Origin: Agromyces lapidis
GTDB lineage: Bacteria > Actinomycetota > Actinomycetes > Actinomycetales > Microbacteriaceae
NCBI RefSeq assembly: GCF_009749405.1
Contig: NZ_WBIQ01000005.1
Span: forward strand, 186,001-250,000
Direction: 5' to 3'
DNA: 64,000 nucleotides
The translations under genes were made by a program, and so were the position numbers. Of this stretch, positions 25,343 to 33,998 are shown one piece after another; within the stretch, counting starts at the first letter, position 1; each line of letters starts with the position of its first letter. The notes below the pieces were generated by a model, which was given only the letters and a program-made list of their open reading frames with translations, searched no databases and was not told the origin of the DNA.

Positions 25343-27094
25343 GTGACGCTGAGCGAGACGACCCGCGCGCCGCGCGCCGAGCGGCCCGAGCGACCCGCGC
25401 GCCCCGAAGGCCGCCCCGCCCGCCCGGGCGCCAACCGCCCCAACGGCCAGTGGAAGGTCGACGGCACCGAGCCCCTCAACGCCAACGAGCAGTGGAAGCA
25501 GGAGGACGGCGGGCTCGCCGTGCGCGAGCGCATCGAGACGATCTACGCCGAGGGCGGGTTCGCGTCGATCGACGGCACCGACCTGCACGGCCGCTTCCGC
25601 TGGTGGGGCCTCTACACCCAGCGCAAGCCGGGCATCGACGGCGGCAAGACCGCGACGCTCGAACCGCACGAGCTCGAAGACGAGTTCTTCATGCTGCGGG
25701 TGCGCATCGACGGCGGCCAGCTCACGACCGAGCAGCTTCGCGTCATCGGCGAGATCTCGACGGAGTTCGCCCGCGACACCGCCGACCTGACCGACCGGCA
25801 GAACATCCAGCTGCACTGGATCCGCGTCGAGGACGTGCCCGAGATCTGGCGGCGGCTCGAAGGCGTCGGGCTGAGCACCACCGAGGCGTGCGGCGACGTG
25901 CCCCGCGTCATCCTCGGCTCGCCCGTCGCCGGGATCGCGGCCGACGAGCTCATCGACCCGACGCCGCAGATCTTCGAGATCCAGGAGAAGTACATCGGCG
26001 ATCCCGAGCTCGCCAACCTGCCCCGCAAGTTCAAGTCGGCGATCACCGGGCACCCGAGCCAGGACATCGTGCACGAGATCAACGACGTCGCCTTCGTCGG
26101 CGTCGAGCATCCCGAACTCGGCATCGGCTACGACGTGTGGGTCGGCGGCGGCCTCTCGACGAATGCCCACCTCGCGGTGCGGCTCGGCGCCTTCGTCGCG
26201 CCCGAGCGGGTCGCCGACGTCTGGTACGGCGTCACCGCGATCTTCCGCGACTACGGCTATCGGCGGCTGCGCAACCGGGCGCGCCTGAAGTTCCTGGTCG
26301 CCGACTGGGGTGCCGAGAAGTTCCGTCAGGTGCTCGAGACCGAGTACCTGGATGCCCCGCTGCCCGACGGCCCCGCAGCGCCGAAGCCGCTCACGCAGGG
26401 CGACCACGTCGGCGTGCACCGCCAGCACGACGGGCGCTTCTACATCGGCGTGACCCCGTTCGTCGGCCGTATCTCGGGTACGACGCTCACCCGGCTCGCC
26501 GAGCTGCTCGAGCGCGTCGGCTCGGGGCGCCTGCGCACGACGCCGCACCAGAAGCTCGTGCTGCTCGACATCGAAGAACAGCACGTCGAGCAGCTCGTCG
26601 CCGAGCTCGACGCACTCGGTCTGCAGGCCCGTCCGAGTCTCTTCCGCCGCGGCACGATCGCCTGCACGGGAATCGAGTTCTGCAAGCTCGCGATCGTCGA
26701 GACGAAGCAGACCGCGACCGACGCCGTGATCGCCCTCGAGGAGCGCCTCGCGGGCATCGACCTGCCGCACCCGATCAGCCTGCACGTCAACGGCTGCCCG
26801 AACTCGTGCGCCCGCATCCAGACGGCCGACATCGGCCTCAAGGGCCAGCTGCTGCCCGACGGCGACGGCGGCCAGACGCCGGGCTTCCAGGTGCACCTCG
26901 GCGGTGGCCTCGCCTCGGCCACGCGCGAGGAGGCCGGCACCGGCCGCACCGTGCGCGGCCTCAAGGTCACCGCAGACGGCCTCGCCGACTACGTCGAGAC
27001 CGTCGTTCGCCGCTTCCTCGAACAGCGGGATGCCTCGGTCGACGAGACCTTCGCCGAGTGGGCCCATCGCGCCGACGAGGAGGAGCTGCGATGA
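25343..27094 (+). CDS. sirA: Ferredoxin-dependent assimilatory sulfite reductase
   Basis: This 583-residue protein of the sulfite/nitrite reductase family reduces sulfite to sulfide on a siroheme coupled to a [4Fe-4S] cluster. The cluster ligands are Cys441 and Cys447 (ACTGIEFC) and Cys485 and Cys489 (NGCPNSC). Tyr91 and Cys183 are 92 residues apart, the same distance as the Tyr69-Cys161 pair that is cross-linked in the Mycobacterium tuberculosis enzyme, which favours sulfite over nitrite. The N-terminal 30 residues are Arg/Pro/Ala-rich and probably disordered. The GTG start follows GGGAGG. It opens the ten-gene sulfur operon. Confidence 0.93.
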   Translation: MTLSETTRAPRAERPERPARPEGRPARPGANRPNGQWKVDGTEPLNANEQWKQEDGGLAVRERIETIYAEGGFASIDGTDLHGRFRWWGLYTQRKPGIDGGKTATLEPHELEDEFFMLRVRIDGGQLTTEQLRVIGEISTEFARDTADLTDRQNIQLHWIRVEDVPEIWRRLEGVGLSTTEACGDVPRVILGSPVAGIAADELIDPTPQIFEIQEKYIGDPELANLPRKFKSAITGHPSQDIVHEINDVAFVGVEHPELGIGYDVWVGGGLSTNAHLAVRLGAFVAPERVADVWYGVTAIFRDYGYRRLRNRARLKFLVADWGAEKFRQVLETEYLDAPLPDGPAAPKPLTQGDHVGVHRQHDGRFYIGVTPFVGRISGTTLTRLAELLERVGSGRLRTTPHQKLVLLDIEEQHVEQLVAELDALGLQARPSLFRRGTIACTGIEFCKLAIVETKQTATDAVIALEERLAGIDLPHPISLHVNGCPNSCARIQTADIGLKGQLLPDGDGGQTPGFQVHLGGGLASATREEAGTGRTVRGLKVTADGLADYVETVVRRFLEQRDASVDETFAEWAHRADEEELR

Positions 27095-27912
27095 GCGCCC
27101 GCAACCTCGGAGCGTCCGCCGGTCGAGTAGGCGCGCAGCGCCGTATCGAGACCACGGACGCCGGTTTCGATACGCTCGCTGAGCTCCCTCCTCAACCGGC
27201 GAAGCGCGACGCCGCGACACTCCGCGCCCTCGCCGAGGCGGGCAACGCCGAGCTCCGGAGCCTGGCCGACGGCGAGGCATCCGCCCACGAGGTCGTCGCC
27301 TGGGTGGCGCGCAACTTCTCGGTGGATGCCGCGGCCGTCGCGTGCTCGATGGCCGACGCCGTGCTGCCGCACGTGGTGGCGCAGTCCCTGCCGGGGGTCG
27401 ACGTGCTCTTCCTCGACACGGGGTACCACTTCGCGAAGACGGTCGAGACGCGCGATCGCGTCGCCGCCTCGCTCGACGTGCGCATCGTCGACGTGCTGCC
27501 CGAGCTCACCGTGGCCGAGCAGGACGCGAAGTACGGCAAGGACCTCTTCGCCCGCGACGCGGGCGCCTGCTGCGCGATGCGGAAGGTCGAGCCCCTGCAG
27601 CGATCGCTTGCCGGATACGAACTCTGGTTCACGGGCGTACGCCGCGACGAGGCCCCCACCCGCACGACGACGCCGCTCGTCGCGTGGGACGAGCGCAACG
27701 GCCTCGTGAAGGTCAACCCGCTCGCGGCCTGGAGCTTCGACGACCTCATCGACTACGCCGGCGCGTTCGGGGTGACGGTGAATCCGCTGCTGACCGAGGG
27801 CTACCCCTCGGTCGGCTGCGAGCCGTGCACGAAGCCCGTCGCCGCGGGCGATGACCCCCGATCCGGCCGCTGGTCGGGCCTCGACAAGACGGAATGCGGG
27901 TTGCACCTATGA
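27091..27912 (+). CDS. cysH: Adenylyl-sulfate (APS/PAPS) reductase with repeat-derived N-terminus
   Basis: This 273-residue enzyme reduces activated sulfate to sulfite. It has the iron-sulfur ligands of APS reductases, Cys160-Cys161 (GACCAMRK) and Cys243/Cys246 (GCEPC), and the catalytic ECGLH at the C-terminus. Lack of a CysC domain or gene nearby also fits APS as substrate. Its ATG overlaps the sirA stop as ATGA. Residues 11-37 are encoded by the inverted-repeat element at 27121-27199; the conserved enzyme begins only after that. No alternative start is visible between the element and the conserved domain. Confidence 0.92.
   Translation: MSARNLGASAGRVGAQRRIETTDAGFDTLAELPPQPAKRDAATLRALAEAGNAELRSLADGEASAHEVVAWVARNFSVDAAAVACSMADAVLPHVVAQSLPGVDVLFLDTGYHFAKTVETRDRVAASLDVRIVDVLPELTVAEQDAKYGKDLFARDAGACCAMRKVEPLQRSLAGYELWFTGVRRDEAPTRTTTPLVAWDERNGLVKVNPLAAWSFDDLIDYAGAFGVTVNPLLTEGYPSVGCEPCTKPVAAGDDPRSGRWSGLDKTECGLHL
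27121..27199 (+). repeat. In-frame palindromic (BIME-like) repeat inside cysH
   Basis: A forward unit, GGTCGAGTAG..CGTATCGAGACC, and an inverted unit, GGTTTCGATACGCTCGCTGAG..CAACCGG, face each other across about ten bases and could form one long hairpin. The frame stays open and yields GRVGAQRRIETT..GFDTLAELPPQP. The same pair occurs in cysD, cysN and, rearranged, in the permease gene at 32167. Confidence 0.85.
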
Positions 27913-28898
27913 CCGAGACGACGACCGATGTCGGTCGAGTAGCGCAGCGTATCGAGACCACGTCGACAGGTGTCGATACGGTCGCTGCGCTCCCTACTCG
28001 ACCGACTCAGCTCGACACGCTCGAGCTGCTCGAAGCCGAGGCGATCCACATCATCCGCGAGGTGGTCGCCGAGTTCGAGCGCCCCGTGCTGCTCTTCTCG
28101 GGCGGCAAGGACTCGGTCGTCGTGCTGCACCTCGCGGCTAAGGCGTTCTGGCCGGGCCGGGTGCCGTTCCCCGTGCTGCATGTCGACACGGGCCACAACT
28201 TCCCCGAGGTGCTCGCCTTCCGCGACGCCACGGTCGAGCGGCTCGGGCTCCGGCTCGAAGTGGCACGCGTGCAGGACTACCTCGACGACGGCCGCCTGCA
28301 GGAGCGTGCCGACGGCACCCGCAACCCGCTGCAGACGCAGCCGCTGCTCGACGCGATCGCGGCGGGCCGGCACGACGCCGTCTTCGGCGGCGCACGCCGC
28401 GACGAGGACAAGGCGCGCGCCAAGGAGCGCATCATCTCGCTGCGCGACGAGTTCGGCCAGTGGGACCCGCGCAACCAGCGCCCCGAGCTCTGGAACCTCT
28501 ACAACGGCCGGCACACGCCCGGCCAGCACGTGCGCGCGTTCCCGATCTCGAACTGGACCGAGCTCGACGTGTGGAGCTACATCGAGCGCGAGGGCATCGA
28601 GCTGCCGCCGCTCTACTACGCGCACGAGCGCGAGGTGTTCCGCCGCGACGGCATGTGGCGCGCGGTCGGCGAGGTCTCGCAGCCCCGCCCCGACGAGCTG
28701 GTCGAGCGACGCCTGGTCAGGTATCGCACGGTCGGCGACATGAGCTGCACCGGCGCGGTCGAATCGGATGCCACGGACGTGACGGCCGTCGTGCGCGAGG
28801 TCGCGCAGTCGACGCTGACCGAGCGCGGCGCCACCCGGGCCGACGACCGGATCTCGGAGGCCGCCATGGAGGACCGCAAGAAGGACGGGTACTTCTGA
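27909..28898 (+). CDS. cysD: Sulfate adenylyltransferase small subunit with repeat-derived N-terminus
   Basis: This 329-residue N-type ATP pyrophosphatase has the PP-loop SGGKDS at residues 64-69, followed by VDTGHNFPEVLAFRD. With CysN it makes adenosine 5'-phosphosulfate from ATP and sulfate. The usual start of the family (LDTLELLEAEAIHIIREV) appears only at residue 35. Residues 9-32 come from the repeat element at 27932-28004. The ATG overlaps the cysH stop as ATGA, and TGATG links it to cysN, so all three are translationally coupled. The C-terminal MEDRKKDGYF is typical of CysD. Confidence 0.93.
   Translation: MTETTTDVGRVAQRIETTSTGVDTVAALPTRPTQLDTLELLEAEAIHIIREVVAEFERPVLLFSGGKDSVVVLHLAAKAFWPGRVPFPVLHVDTGHNFPEVLAFRDATVERLGLRLEVARVQDYLDDGRLQERADGTRNPLQTQPLLDAIAAGRHDAVFGGARRDEDKARAKERIISLRDEFGQWDPRNQRPELWNLYNGRHTPGQHVRAFPISNWTELDVWSYIEREGIELPPLYYAHEREVFRRDGMWRAVGEVSQPRPDELVERRLVRYRTVGDMSCTGAVESDATDVTAVVREVAQSTLTERGATRADDRISEAAMEDRKKDGYF
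27932..28004 (+). repeat. In-frame palindromic (BIME-like) repeat inside cysD
   Basis: CGGTCGAGTAGCGCAGCGTATCGAG and the opposed GTCGATACGGTCGCTGCGCT..CTACTCGACCG give a near-palindrome of about 73 bases, eight codons after the cysD ATG. The frame codes for GRVAQRIETTSTGVDTVAALPTRP. The sequence before it (ATGACCGAGAC..) is shared with cysN, so the duplicated unit seems to include the start codon. Confidence 0.85.
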
Positions 28899-30307
28899 TG
28901 ACCGAGACCATCACCACCGTCGGTCGAGTAGCGAGCGCCGGCGAGCGTATCGAGACCACGACCACCGAGGGTTTCGATACGCGTCCTCCTGCGTCGGGCG
29001 CTATTCAACCGGCGACGCTCTTCCGCTTCGCCACCGCGGGCTCCGTCGACGACGGCAAGTCGACGCTCGTCGGGCGCCTGCTGCACGACTCGAAGGCGAT
29101 CCTCGCCGACCAGCTCGAGGCCGTCGCGCGCACCTCGGCTGAGCGCGGCTTCGGCGCCGGCACGGGCTTCGACTTCGCCCTGCTCACCGACGGCCTCCGC
29201 GCCGAGCGCGAGCAGGGCATCACGATCGACGTCGCGTACCGCTACTTCTCGACGGGGGCACGCAGCTTCATCCTCGCCGACTGCCCCGGACATGTGCAGT
29301 ACACGCGCAACATGGTCACGGGCGCGACGACCGCCGACGCCGTCGTCGTGCTCATCGACGCCCGAAAGGGCGTGCTCGAGCAGACCCGCAGGCACCTCTC
29401 GGTCGTCGCACTGCTGCGCGTGCCGCACGTCATCGTCGCGGTCAACAAGATCGACCTGCTCGGCTACGACCGCGGCGCGTTCGAGCAGGTCGCGGCCGAG
29501 GTGCGCCGCGTCACCGGCGAACTCGGGCTCGACGGCGTGCACGTGCTGCCCGTCTCGGCGCTCGAGGGCGACAACATCGTCGAACGTTCGGCGAACACCG
29601 CCTGGTACGACGGTCCGGCCCTGCTCGAACTGCTCGAGTCGCTGCCCTCGCACGACGAGCTCGACACCGAGTACGACCCGTTCCGGCTCTCGGTGCAGCT
29701 CGTGCTGCGCCCGCAGGGCGGCTTCGCGCCCGACGTCGCCGACGACCCCGAGCGGGCCGAGGCATTCCGCGACTACCGGGCCTTCGCCGGCCGCATCGGT
29801 TCGGGGCGGGTACGGGTAGGCGACCGCGTCACGGTGTTCCCCTCGGGCATCGAGACCACGGTCACGGGCATCGACCAGGCCGGGGCATCCCTCGACGAGG
29901 CCGTCGCACCGCAGTCGGTCGCGCTGCGCCTCGCCGACGAGATCGACGCCGCCCGCGGCGCGGTCATCGCGGCGGCGGGCACCCTGCCCGAGGCCAGGCG
30001 GGAGTTCGAGGCCGAGCTGTTCCAGCTCGACCCGCGGCCCCTCGCCCCCGGCACCCGCGTGCTCGTGAAGCACGGCACCACGACGGTGCAGGGTCTCGTG
30101 GCCTCCATCGACGCCAAGCGCGACCTCGACACGCTCGAGCACGTGCCCGCTACCTCGCTCGAGGTGAACGACATCGGCCGGGCGACGATCCGCGTCGCCG
30201 CCGACCTCCCCCTCGAGCCCTACGGCGAGAACCGGCACGCCGGGTCCTTCCTCGTCATCCATCCGTCCGACGGCCGCACCCTGGCCGCCGGCATCACCGA
30301 ACAGTAG
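28898..30307 (+). CDS. cysN: Sulfate adenylyltransferase GTPase subunit with repeat-derived N-terminus
   Basis: This 469-residue translation-factor-type GTPase drives APS synthesis by CysD. G1 is GSVDDGKST (residues 48-56), G3 is DCPGH and G4 is NKID, followed by two beta-barrel domains. There is no fused APS kinase. Residues 9-38 derive from the repeat element at 28920-29012, ahead of the normal family start (TLFRFATAGSVDDGKS). The ATG shares a base with the cysD stop. The next gene begins after a 30-base gap with its own strong ribosome-binding site. Confidence 0.93.
   Translation: MTETITTVGRVASAGERIETTTTEGFDTRPPASGAIQPATLFRFATAGSVDDGKSTLVGRLLHDSKAILADQLEAVARTSAERGFGAGTGFDFALLTDGLRAEREQGITIDVAYRYFSTGARSFILADCPGHVQYTRNMVTGATTADAVVVLIDARKGVLEQTRRHLSVVALLRVPHVIVAVNKIDLLGYDRGAFEQVAAEVRRVTGELGLDGVHVLPVSALEGDNIVERSANTAWYDGPALLELLESLPSHDELDTEYDPFRLSVQLVLRPQGGFAPDVADDPERAEAFRDYRAFAGRIGSGRVRVGDRVTVFPSGIETTVTGIDQAGASLDEAVAPQSVALRLADEIDAARGAVIAAAGTLPEARREFEAELFQLDPRPLAPGTRVLVKHGTTTVQGLVASIDAKRDLDTLEHVPATSLEVNDIGRATIRVAADLPLEPYGENRHAGSFLVIHPSDGRTLAAGITEQ
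28920..29012 (+). repeat. In-frame palindromic (BIME-like) repeat inside cysN
   Basis: A forward unit (CGGTCGAGTAGCGAGCGCC..GAGCGTATCGAGACC) and an inverted unit (GGTTTCGATACGCG..GGGCGCTATTCAACCGG) lie eight codons after the ATG. The inner spacers are longer than in cysH and cysD, yet the frame is kept, giving GRVASAGERIETTTTEGFDT. The varied spacer lengths argue for separate insertion or drift under frame constraint. Confidence 0.82.
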
Positions 30308-30337
30308 GCACCAACGATCCGTAAGGAGGCGACAACC

Positions 30338-31429
30338 GTGAACAGCACCATCCGCACCACCCGCAAGACCCTGACGATCACCGCTCTTGGAGTGGCGGCG
30401 ATGATGCTGGCCGGTTGCTCCGCCGCCGCGGGCGCTGCACCGAACGACGGCGCCGCGACGTCGACCTCGCCCGCCGCCGAACTGCGTCTCGGCTACTTCG
30501 CGAACGTCACCCATGCTCCGGCGATCGTCGGCCTCGAAGAGGGGCTCCTCGAAGACGCCCTCGGCGACACCGAACTCACCACCTCGGTGTTCAACGCCGG
30601 CCCCGCCGCGATCGAGGCGCTCTCGGCCGGCGCGATCGATGCGACCTACATCGGTCCGAACCCGTCGATCAACACCTTCATCCAGTCGGGCGGGCAGTCG
30701 GCGCACATCGTCGCGGGCGCCGCGACGGGCGGTGCCGCGCTCGTCGTGCGCGACGGCATCGACTCGGTCGACGACCTCGCGGGGGCGACCCTCGCGACGC
30801 CGCAGCTCGGCAACACGCAAGACGTGGCGCTGCGCTCCTGGCTCGCCGACGAGGGCTTCGAGACCGACACGCAGGGCGGCGGCGACGTGCACATCACGCC
30901 GACCGAGAATGCGCAGACGCTGACCCTGTTCCAGCAGGGCGAGCTCGACGGCGCATGGCTGCCCGAGCCCTGGGTGTCGCGGCTCATCGTCGACGCGGGC
31001 GCGCACGTGCTCGTCGACGAGGCCGAGCTGTGGCGCGAAGGGGCCTTCCCGACGACGGTGCTGCTCGTGCGGGCCGAGTTCCTCGCCGAGCACCCCGAGA
31101 CGGTGCGGGCGCTGCTCGAGGGGCACGAGGCATCCGTCGCGTGGCTCGCCGACAACGCCGACGAGGCCGCCGGCGTGATCAACGCGGGCATCGAGGCCGA
31201 GACGGGCAAGCCGCTCGCCGACGCGGTCATCGACCGCGCACTCGAGCACGTCGTCTTCTCGGTCGACCCGCACGCCGAGACCTTCGCCGACCTCGTCGCG
31301 AACGGCCTCGAGGCGGGCACCCAGAAGGACGGCTCGATCGACGGGCTGTTCGACCTCCGCATCCTGAACGAGCTGCGCGAGGAGGCCGGCGAGGAGCCCG
31401 TCTCCGCGGGCGGCCTCGGCGAGGAGTAG
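30338..31429 (+). CDS. ABC importer solute-binding lipoprotein, SsuA/NrtA-like
   Basis: This 363-residue lipoprotein has a basic N-terminus, a hydrophobic helix and the lipobox MLAGC (Cys27). The mature domain begins LRLGYFANVTHAPAIVGLEEG, typical of the sulfonate/nitrate/taurine binding group, and continues with IEALSAGAIDATYIGPNP and GAATGGAALVVRDGI. Operon position suggests an organosulfur ligand such as an alkanesulfonate; sulfate itself is less likely for this fold. The GTG at 30338 has AAGGAGG at a good spacing, the strongest site in the operon, as expected for a binding protein needed in excess. Confidence 0.88.
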   Translation: MNSTIRTTRKTLTITALGVAAMMLAGCSAAAGAAPNDGAATSTSPAAELRLGYFANVTHAPAIVGLEEGLLEDALGDTELTTSVFNAGPAAIEALSAGAIDATYIGPNPSINTFIQSGGQSAHIVAGAATGGAALVVRDGIDSVDDLAGATLATPQLGNTQDVALRSWLADEGFETDTQGGGDVHITPTENAQTLTLFQQGELDGAWLPEPWVSRLIVDAGAHVLVDEAELWREGAFPTTVLLVRAEFLAEHPETVRALLEGHEASVAWLADNADEAAGVINAGIEAETGKPLADAVIDRALEHVVFSVDPHAETFADLVANGLEAGTQKDGSIDGLFDLRILNELREEAGEEPVSAGGLGEE

Positions 31430-31433
31430 TCGC

Positions 31434-32177
31434 ATGAGCGGGCAGACGGCCATCCGCATCGAGCACCTCGGCAAGCGCTTCGGCGCAGGCCCGGTCGTGC
31501 TCGACGACGTGAACCTCGACGTCGCGGCGGGCGAGTTCGTCTGCCTGCTCGGCGCCTCGGGCTGCGGCAAGTCGACACTGCTGAACCTCATCGCCGGACT
31601 CGACCGGCCGACGACGGGCACCATCACGACACCTCACGAGGGCGCCGCGGTCATGTTCCAGGAGTCGGCGCTCATGCCGTGGCTCACCGCGGCGCAGAAC
31701 GTCGAGCTCGCGCTGCGCCTGCGCGGGGTCGCGCGCGCCGAGCGCAGGGCGCAGGCGCTCGAGCTGCTCGCGACCGTCAACCTCGCGGATGCCTCGGCGA
31801 AACGCCCCCACGAACTCTCGGGCGGCATGCGCCAGCGCGTCGCCCTCGCCCGGGCGCTCGCGCAGGACCGCCCCGTGCTGCTGATGGACGAGCCCTTCGC
31901 GGCGCTCGACGCGATCACCCGTGACCTGCTGCACGAGGAGCTCGAGCGGGTGTGGCGCCTGACCGGCCGCACCATCGTCTTCGTCACGCACAACGTGCGC
32001 GAGGCGGCACGGCTCGGCCAGCGCATCCTCCTGCTGTCGAGCCGCCCCGGCCGGGTCGCCGGCGAGTGGCGCATCGACGCCGGCGAGGGCCGGCGTATCG
32101 AGTCGCCCGAAGTGGCGGCGCTCTCACTCGAGATCACCGCCGAGCTGCGGAAGGAGATCCGCCGAAATGCCGCATGA
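31434..32177 (+). CDS. ABC importer ATP-binding protein, SsuB-like
   Basis: This is a 247-residue ATPase with Walker A GASGCGKST (40-48), Q-loop MFQESALMPW, signature LSGGMRQR, Walker B VLLMDEPFAALD and switch VTHNVREA. The sequence is that of the nitrate/sulfonate/taurine subfamily. It begins 4 bases after the binding-protein stop and overlaps the permease gene by 11 bases. It powers the adjacent permease; the pairing with sulfur genes makes sulfonate uptake the best guess. Confidence 0.9.
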   Translation: MSGQTAIRIEHLGKRFGAGPVVLDDVNLDVAAGEFVCLLGASGCGKSTLLNLIAGLDRPTTGTITTPHEGAAVMFQESALMPWLTAAQNVELALRLRGVARAERRAQALELLATVNLADASAKRPHELSGGMRQRVALARALAQDRPVLLMDEPFAALDAITRDLLHEELERVWRLTGRTIVFVTHNVREAARLGQRILLLSSRPGRVAGEWRIDAGEGRRIESPEVAALSLEITAELRKEIRRNAA

Positions 32178-33231
32178 CACCGAAACCGTCGAGACCGCAG
32201 GTGGCCTCGATACGGTCGCTCCGCTCCCTACTCGATCGACCGGATCCGTCGAGACCGCAGGTCGAGTAGCGGAGCGTATCGAGACCCCCGCCAGGGTGAG
32301 TCCCCCTGACCTCCCCGCCGGTTCCATGCCCTTCCCCGAGCTCCTCGAGCCGGCCGCGGCGCCCGAGCCCGAGGACCTGCAGTCCCTCACCGCGGGACTC
32401 GACCGCCTGCAGACCGACGCCGACGAACGCCCCGGCCCCTGGAAGGTCTTCACGCGCAGCGTGCTGCCGCCCATTCTCTTCGTCGTCGTGCTCGTCGTCG
32501 CGTGGCAGCTCTACGTCGTGATCGCCCAGCCGCGCCCCGACATCGTTCCGGGCCCGCTCGACGTCGCCGCGGCGCTCGGCCAGGCCTGGGAGTCGGGCCG
32601 CCTGCAGCTCGCCGTCGCGACGAGCCTCGAACGCGGCGTCTTCGGATTCGTCATCGCCGTCGTCGTCGGCACGCCGCTCGGCCTGCTGCTCGCCGAGGTG
32701 AAGCCGCTGCGCCGCGCCGTCGGCCCGATCATCTCGGGGCTGCAGGTGCTGCCCTCGGTCGCCTGGGTGCCCGCCGCCATCATCTGGTTCGGGCTCAGTG
32801 ACGCGACCGTCTACTTCGTGGTCCTGATGGGCGCCGTGCCGTCGATCGTGAACGGCCTGATCTCGGGCGTCGAGCAGGTGCCGCCGCAACTGCGGCGGGT
32901 GGGCACGGTGCTCGGTGCAGGACCGGGACGCCTCGCGACCCTCGTCGTGCTCCCCGCCGCACTCCCCGGTTACGTGGCCGGGCTCAAGCAGGGCTGGGCG
33001 TTCTCGTGGCGCTCGCTGATGGCGGCCGAGATCATCGCCGTGGGCGGCACGATCGGCTTCGGGCTCGGCTCGATGCTCGACCAGAGCCGCGAGCTCGCCG
33101 ATCTCGCCGGAGTGCTGTCGACGATCCTCGTGATCCTCGCCATCGGCATCCTCATCGAGCTGGTGTTCTTCGCCCCGCTCGAGCGCCGGATGCTCCGCCG
33201 CCGCGGCCTGCTGCAGGGAGCATCGCGATGA
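32167..33231 (+). CDS. ABC importer permease, SsuC-like, with repeat-derived N-terminus
   Basis: This is a 354-residue permease. Six helices start around residue 98 (VLPPILFVVVLVVAWQLYVV), and the EAA-type loop near 240 (PPQLRRVGTVLGAGPGRLATLVVLPAALP) contacts the ATPase. The long N-terminal cytosolic tail is unusual: residues 8-41 (DT ETVETAGGLDT..VAERIETP) are encoded by repeat units at 32186-32287 and include a 60-base direct duplication, VETAG twice, exactly 20 codons apart. The ATG lies inside the ATPase gene. CobA follows with an ATGA overlap. Confidence 0.9.
   Translation: MPHDTETVETAGGLDTVAPLPTRSTGSVETAGRVAERIETPARVSPPDLPAGSMPFPELLEPAAAPEPEDLQSLTAGLDRLQTDADERPGPWKVFTRSVLPPILFVVVLVVAWQLYVVIAQPRPDIVPGPLDVAAALGQAWESGRLQLAVATSLERGVFGFVIAVVVGTPLGLLLAEVKPLRRAVGPIISGLQVLPSVAWVPAAIIWFGLSDATVYFVVLMGAVPSIVNGLISGVEQVPPQLRRVGTVLGAGPGRLATLVVLPAALPGYVAGLKQGWAFSWRSLMAAEIIAVGGTIGFGLGSMLDQSRELADLAGVLSTILVILAIGILIELVFFAPLERRMLRRRGLLQGASR
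32186..32287 (+). repeat. In-frame repeat units inside the SsuC-like permease gene
   Basis: An inverted unit (CTCGATACGGTCGCTCCGCT..CTACTCGA) is followed by a forward unit (GGTCGAGTAGCGGAGCGTATCGAGACC), the reverse order of that in the cys genes. CCGTCGAGACCGCAGGT occurs at 32186 and again at 32246, exactly 60 bases apart. No stop codon interrupts the permease frame. Confidence 0.8.
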
Positions 33232-33998
33232 GCGCCGGGCGAGTCGTGCTCGTCGGCGCCGGGCCCGGCGATGCCGGCCTCCTCACCATCCGCGGCCTGC
33301 GCGCGCTCGAGGCCGCCGACGTGATCGTCGCCGACCGGCTCGGCGCCCGCGGCGTGCTCGACGGGCTCGCCGCCGAGGGCGTCGTGCTGCGCGCCGAGGT
33401 CGTCGACGTCGGCAAGCTGCCCGGGCATCATGCCGTGCCGCAGGATGCGATCAACGCCCTGCTCGTCGCCCTCGCCCGCGACGGCAAGCAGGTCGTGCGG
33501 CTGAAGGGCGGCGACCCGTTCATCTTCGGTCGCGGCGGCGAAGAGCTCGCCTTCTGCCGCGATGCCGGCATCGCGGTCGAGGTGGTGCCCGGCATCACGA
33601 GCGCGATCTCGGTCCCCGCGATCGCGGGCATCCCGCTCACCCATCGCGGCCTCGCGACGACATTCACGGTCGTCACCGGGCACGAGCAGATCCGGTCGCT
33701 CGGCGGCGGCCGCGACCACACCGTGGTGCTGCTCATGGGCATCGGCACCCTCGCGAATTCGGCGATCACCCTCGCCCGCGGCGAGCGCGGGGGCGAATGC
33801 CCAGTCGCGATCGTCGAAGATGGATACGGCGAGCACCAGCGCGTCACCATCGGCACGCTCGACTCGATCGCGCTGCAGGCGGCACGCCGGGGCATCCGAT
33901 CGCCCGCCGTCGTCGTGGTCGGCGACGTGGTGGCCCTGAGCCCCTACGCGCCCGAAGCGCTCTCCACCAGCACAACCCGAAAGGCATCGCAGCAATGA
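33228..33998 (+). CDS. cobA: Uroporphyrinogen-III C-methyltransferase
   Basis: This is a 256-residue SUMT. VVLVGAGPGDAGLLTIRGL at the N-terminus, VVRLKGGDPFIFGRGGEE around residue 85 and VVPGITSAISVPA around 123 are the three family signatures. It methylates uroporphyrinogen III twice to precorrin-2, the branch point to siroheme. In this operon it secures siroheme for the sulfite reductase, with the ferrochelatase encoded at 18251. The ATG overlaps the permease stop, and its own stop overlaps the next ATG. A separate precorrin-2 dehydrogenase is not present in the window. Confidence 0.93.
   Translation: MSAGRVVLVGAGPGDAGLLTIRGLRALEAADVIVADRLGARGVLDGLAAEGVVLRAEVVDVGKLPGHHAVPQDAINALLVALARDGKQVVRLKGGDPFIFGRGGEELAFCRDAGIAVEVVPGITSAISVPAIAGIPLTHRGLATTFTVVTGHEQIRSLGGGRDHTVVLLMGIGTLANSAITLARGERGGECPVAIVEDGYGEHQRVTIGTLDSIALQAARRGIRSPAVVVVGDVVALSPYAPEALSTSTTRKASQQ

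Noticed and set aside
28616..31627. Very long open frame of about 1000 codons on the minus strand opposite cysD, cysN and ssuA
   Set aside because: It is the mirror of strongly supported genes. In DNA this GC-rich, antisense frames stay open by codon bias, and the translation is a low-complexity Arg/Val/Gly-rich sequence without domains.
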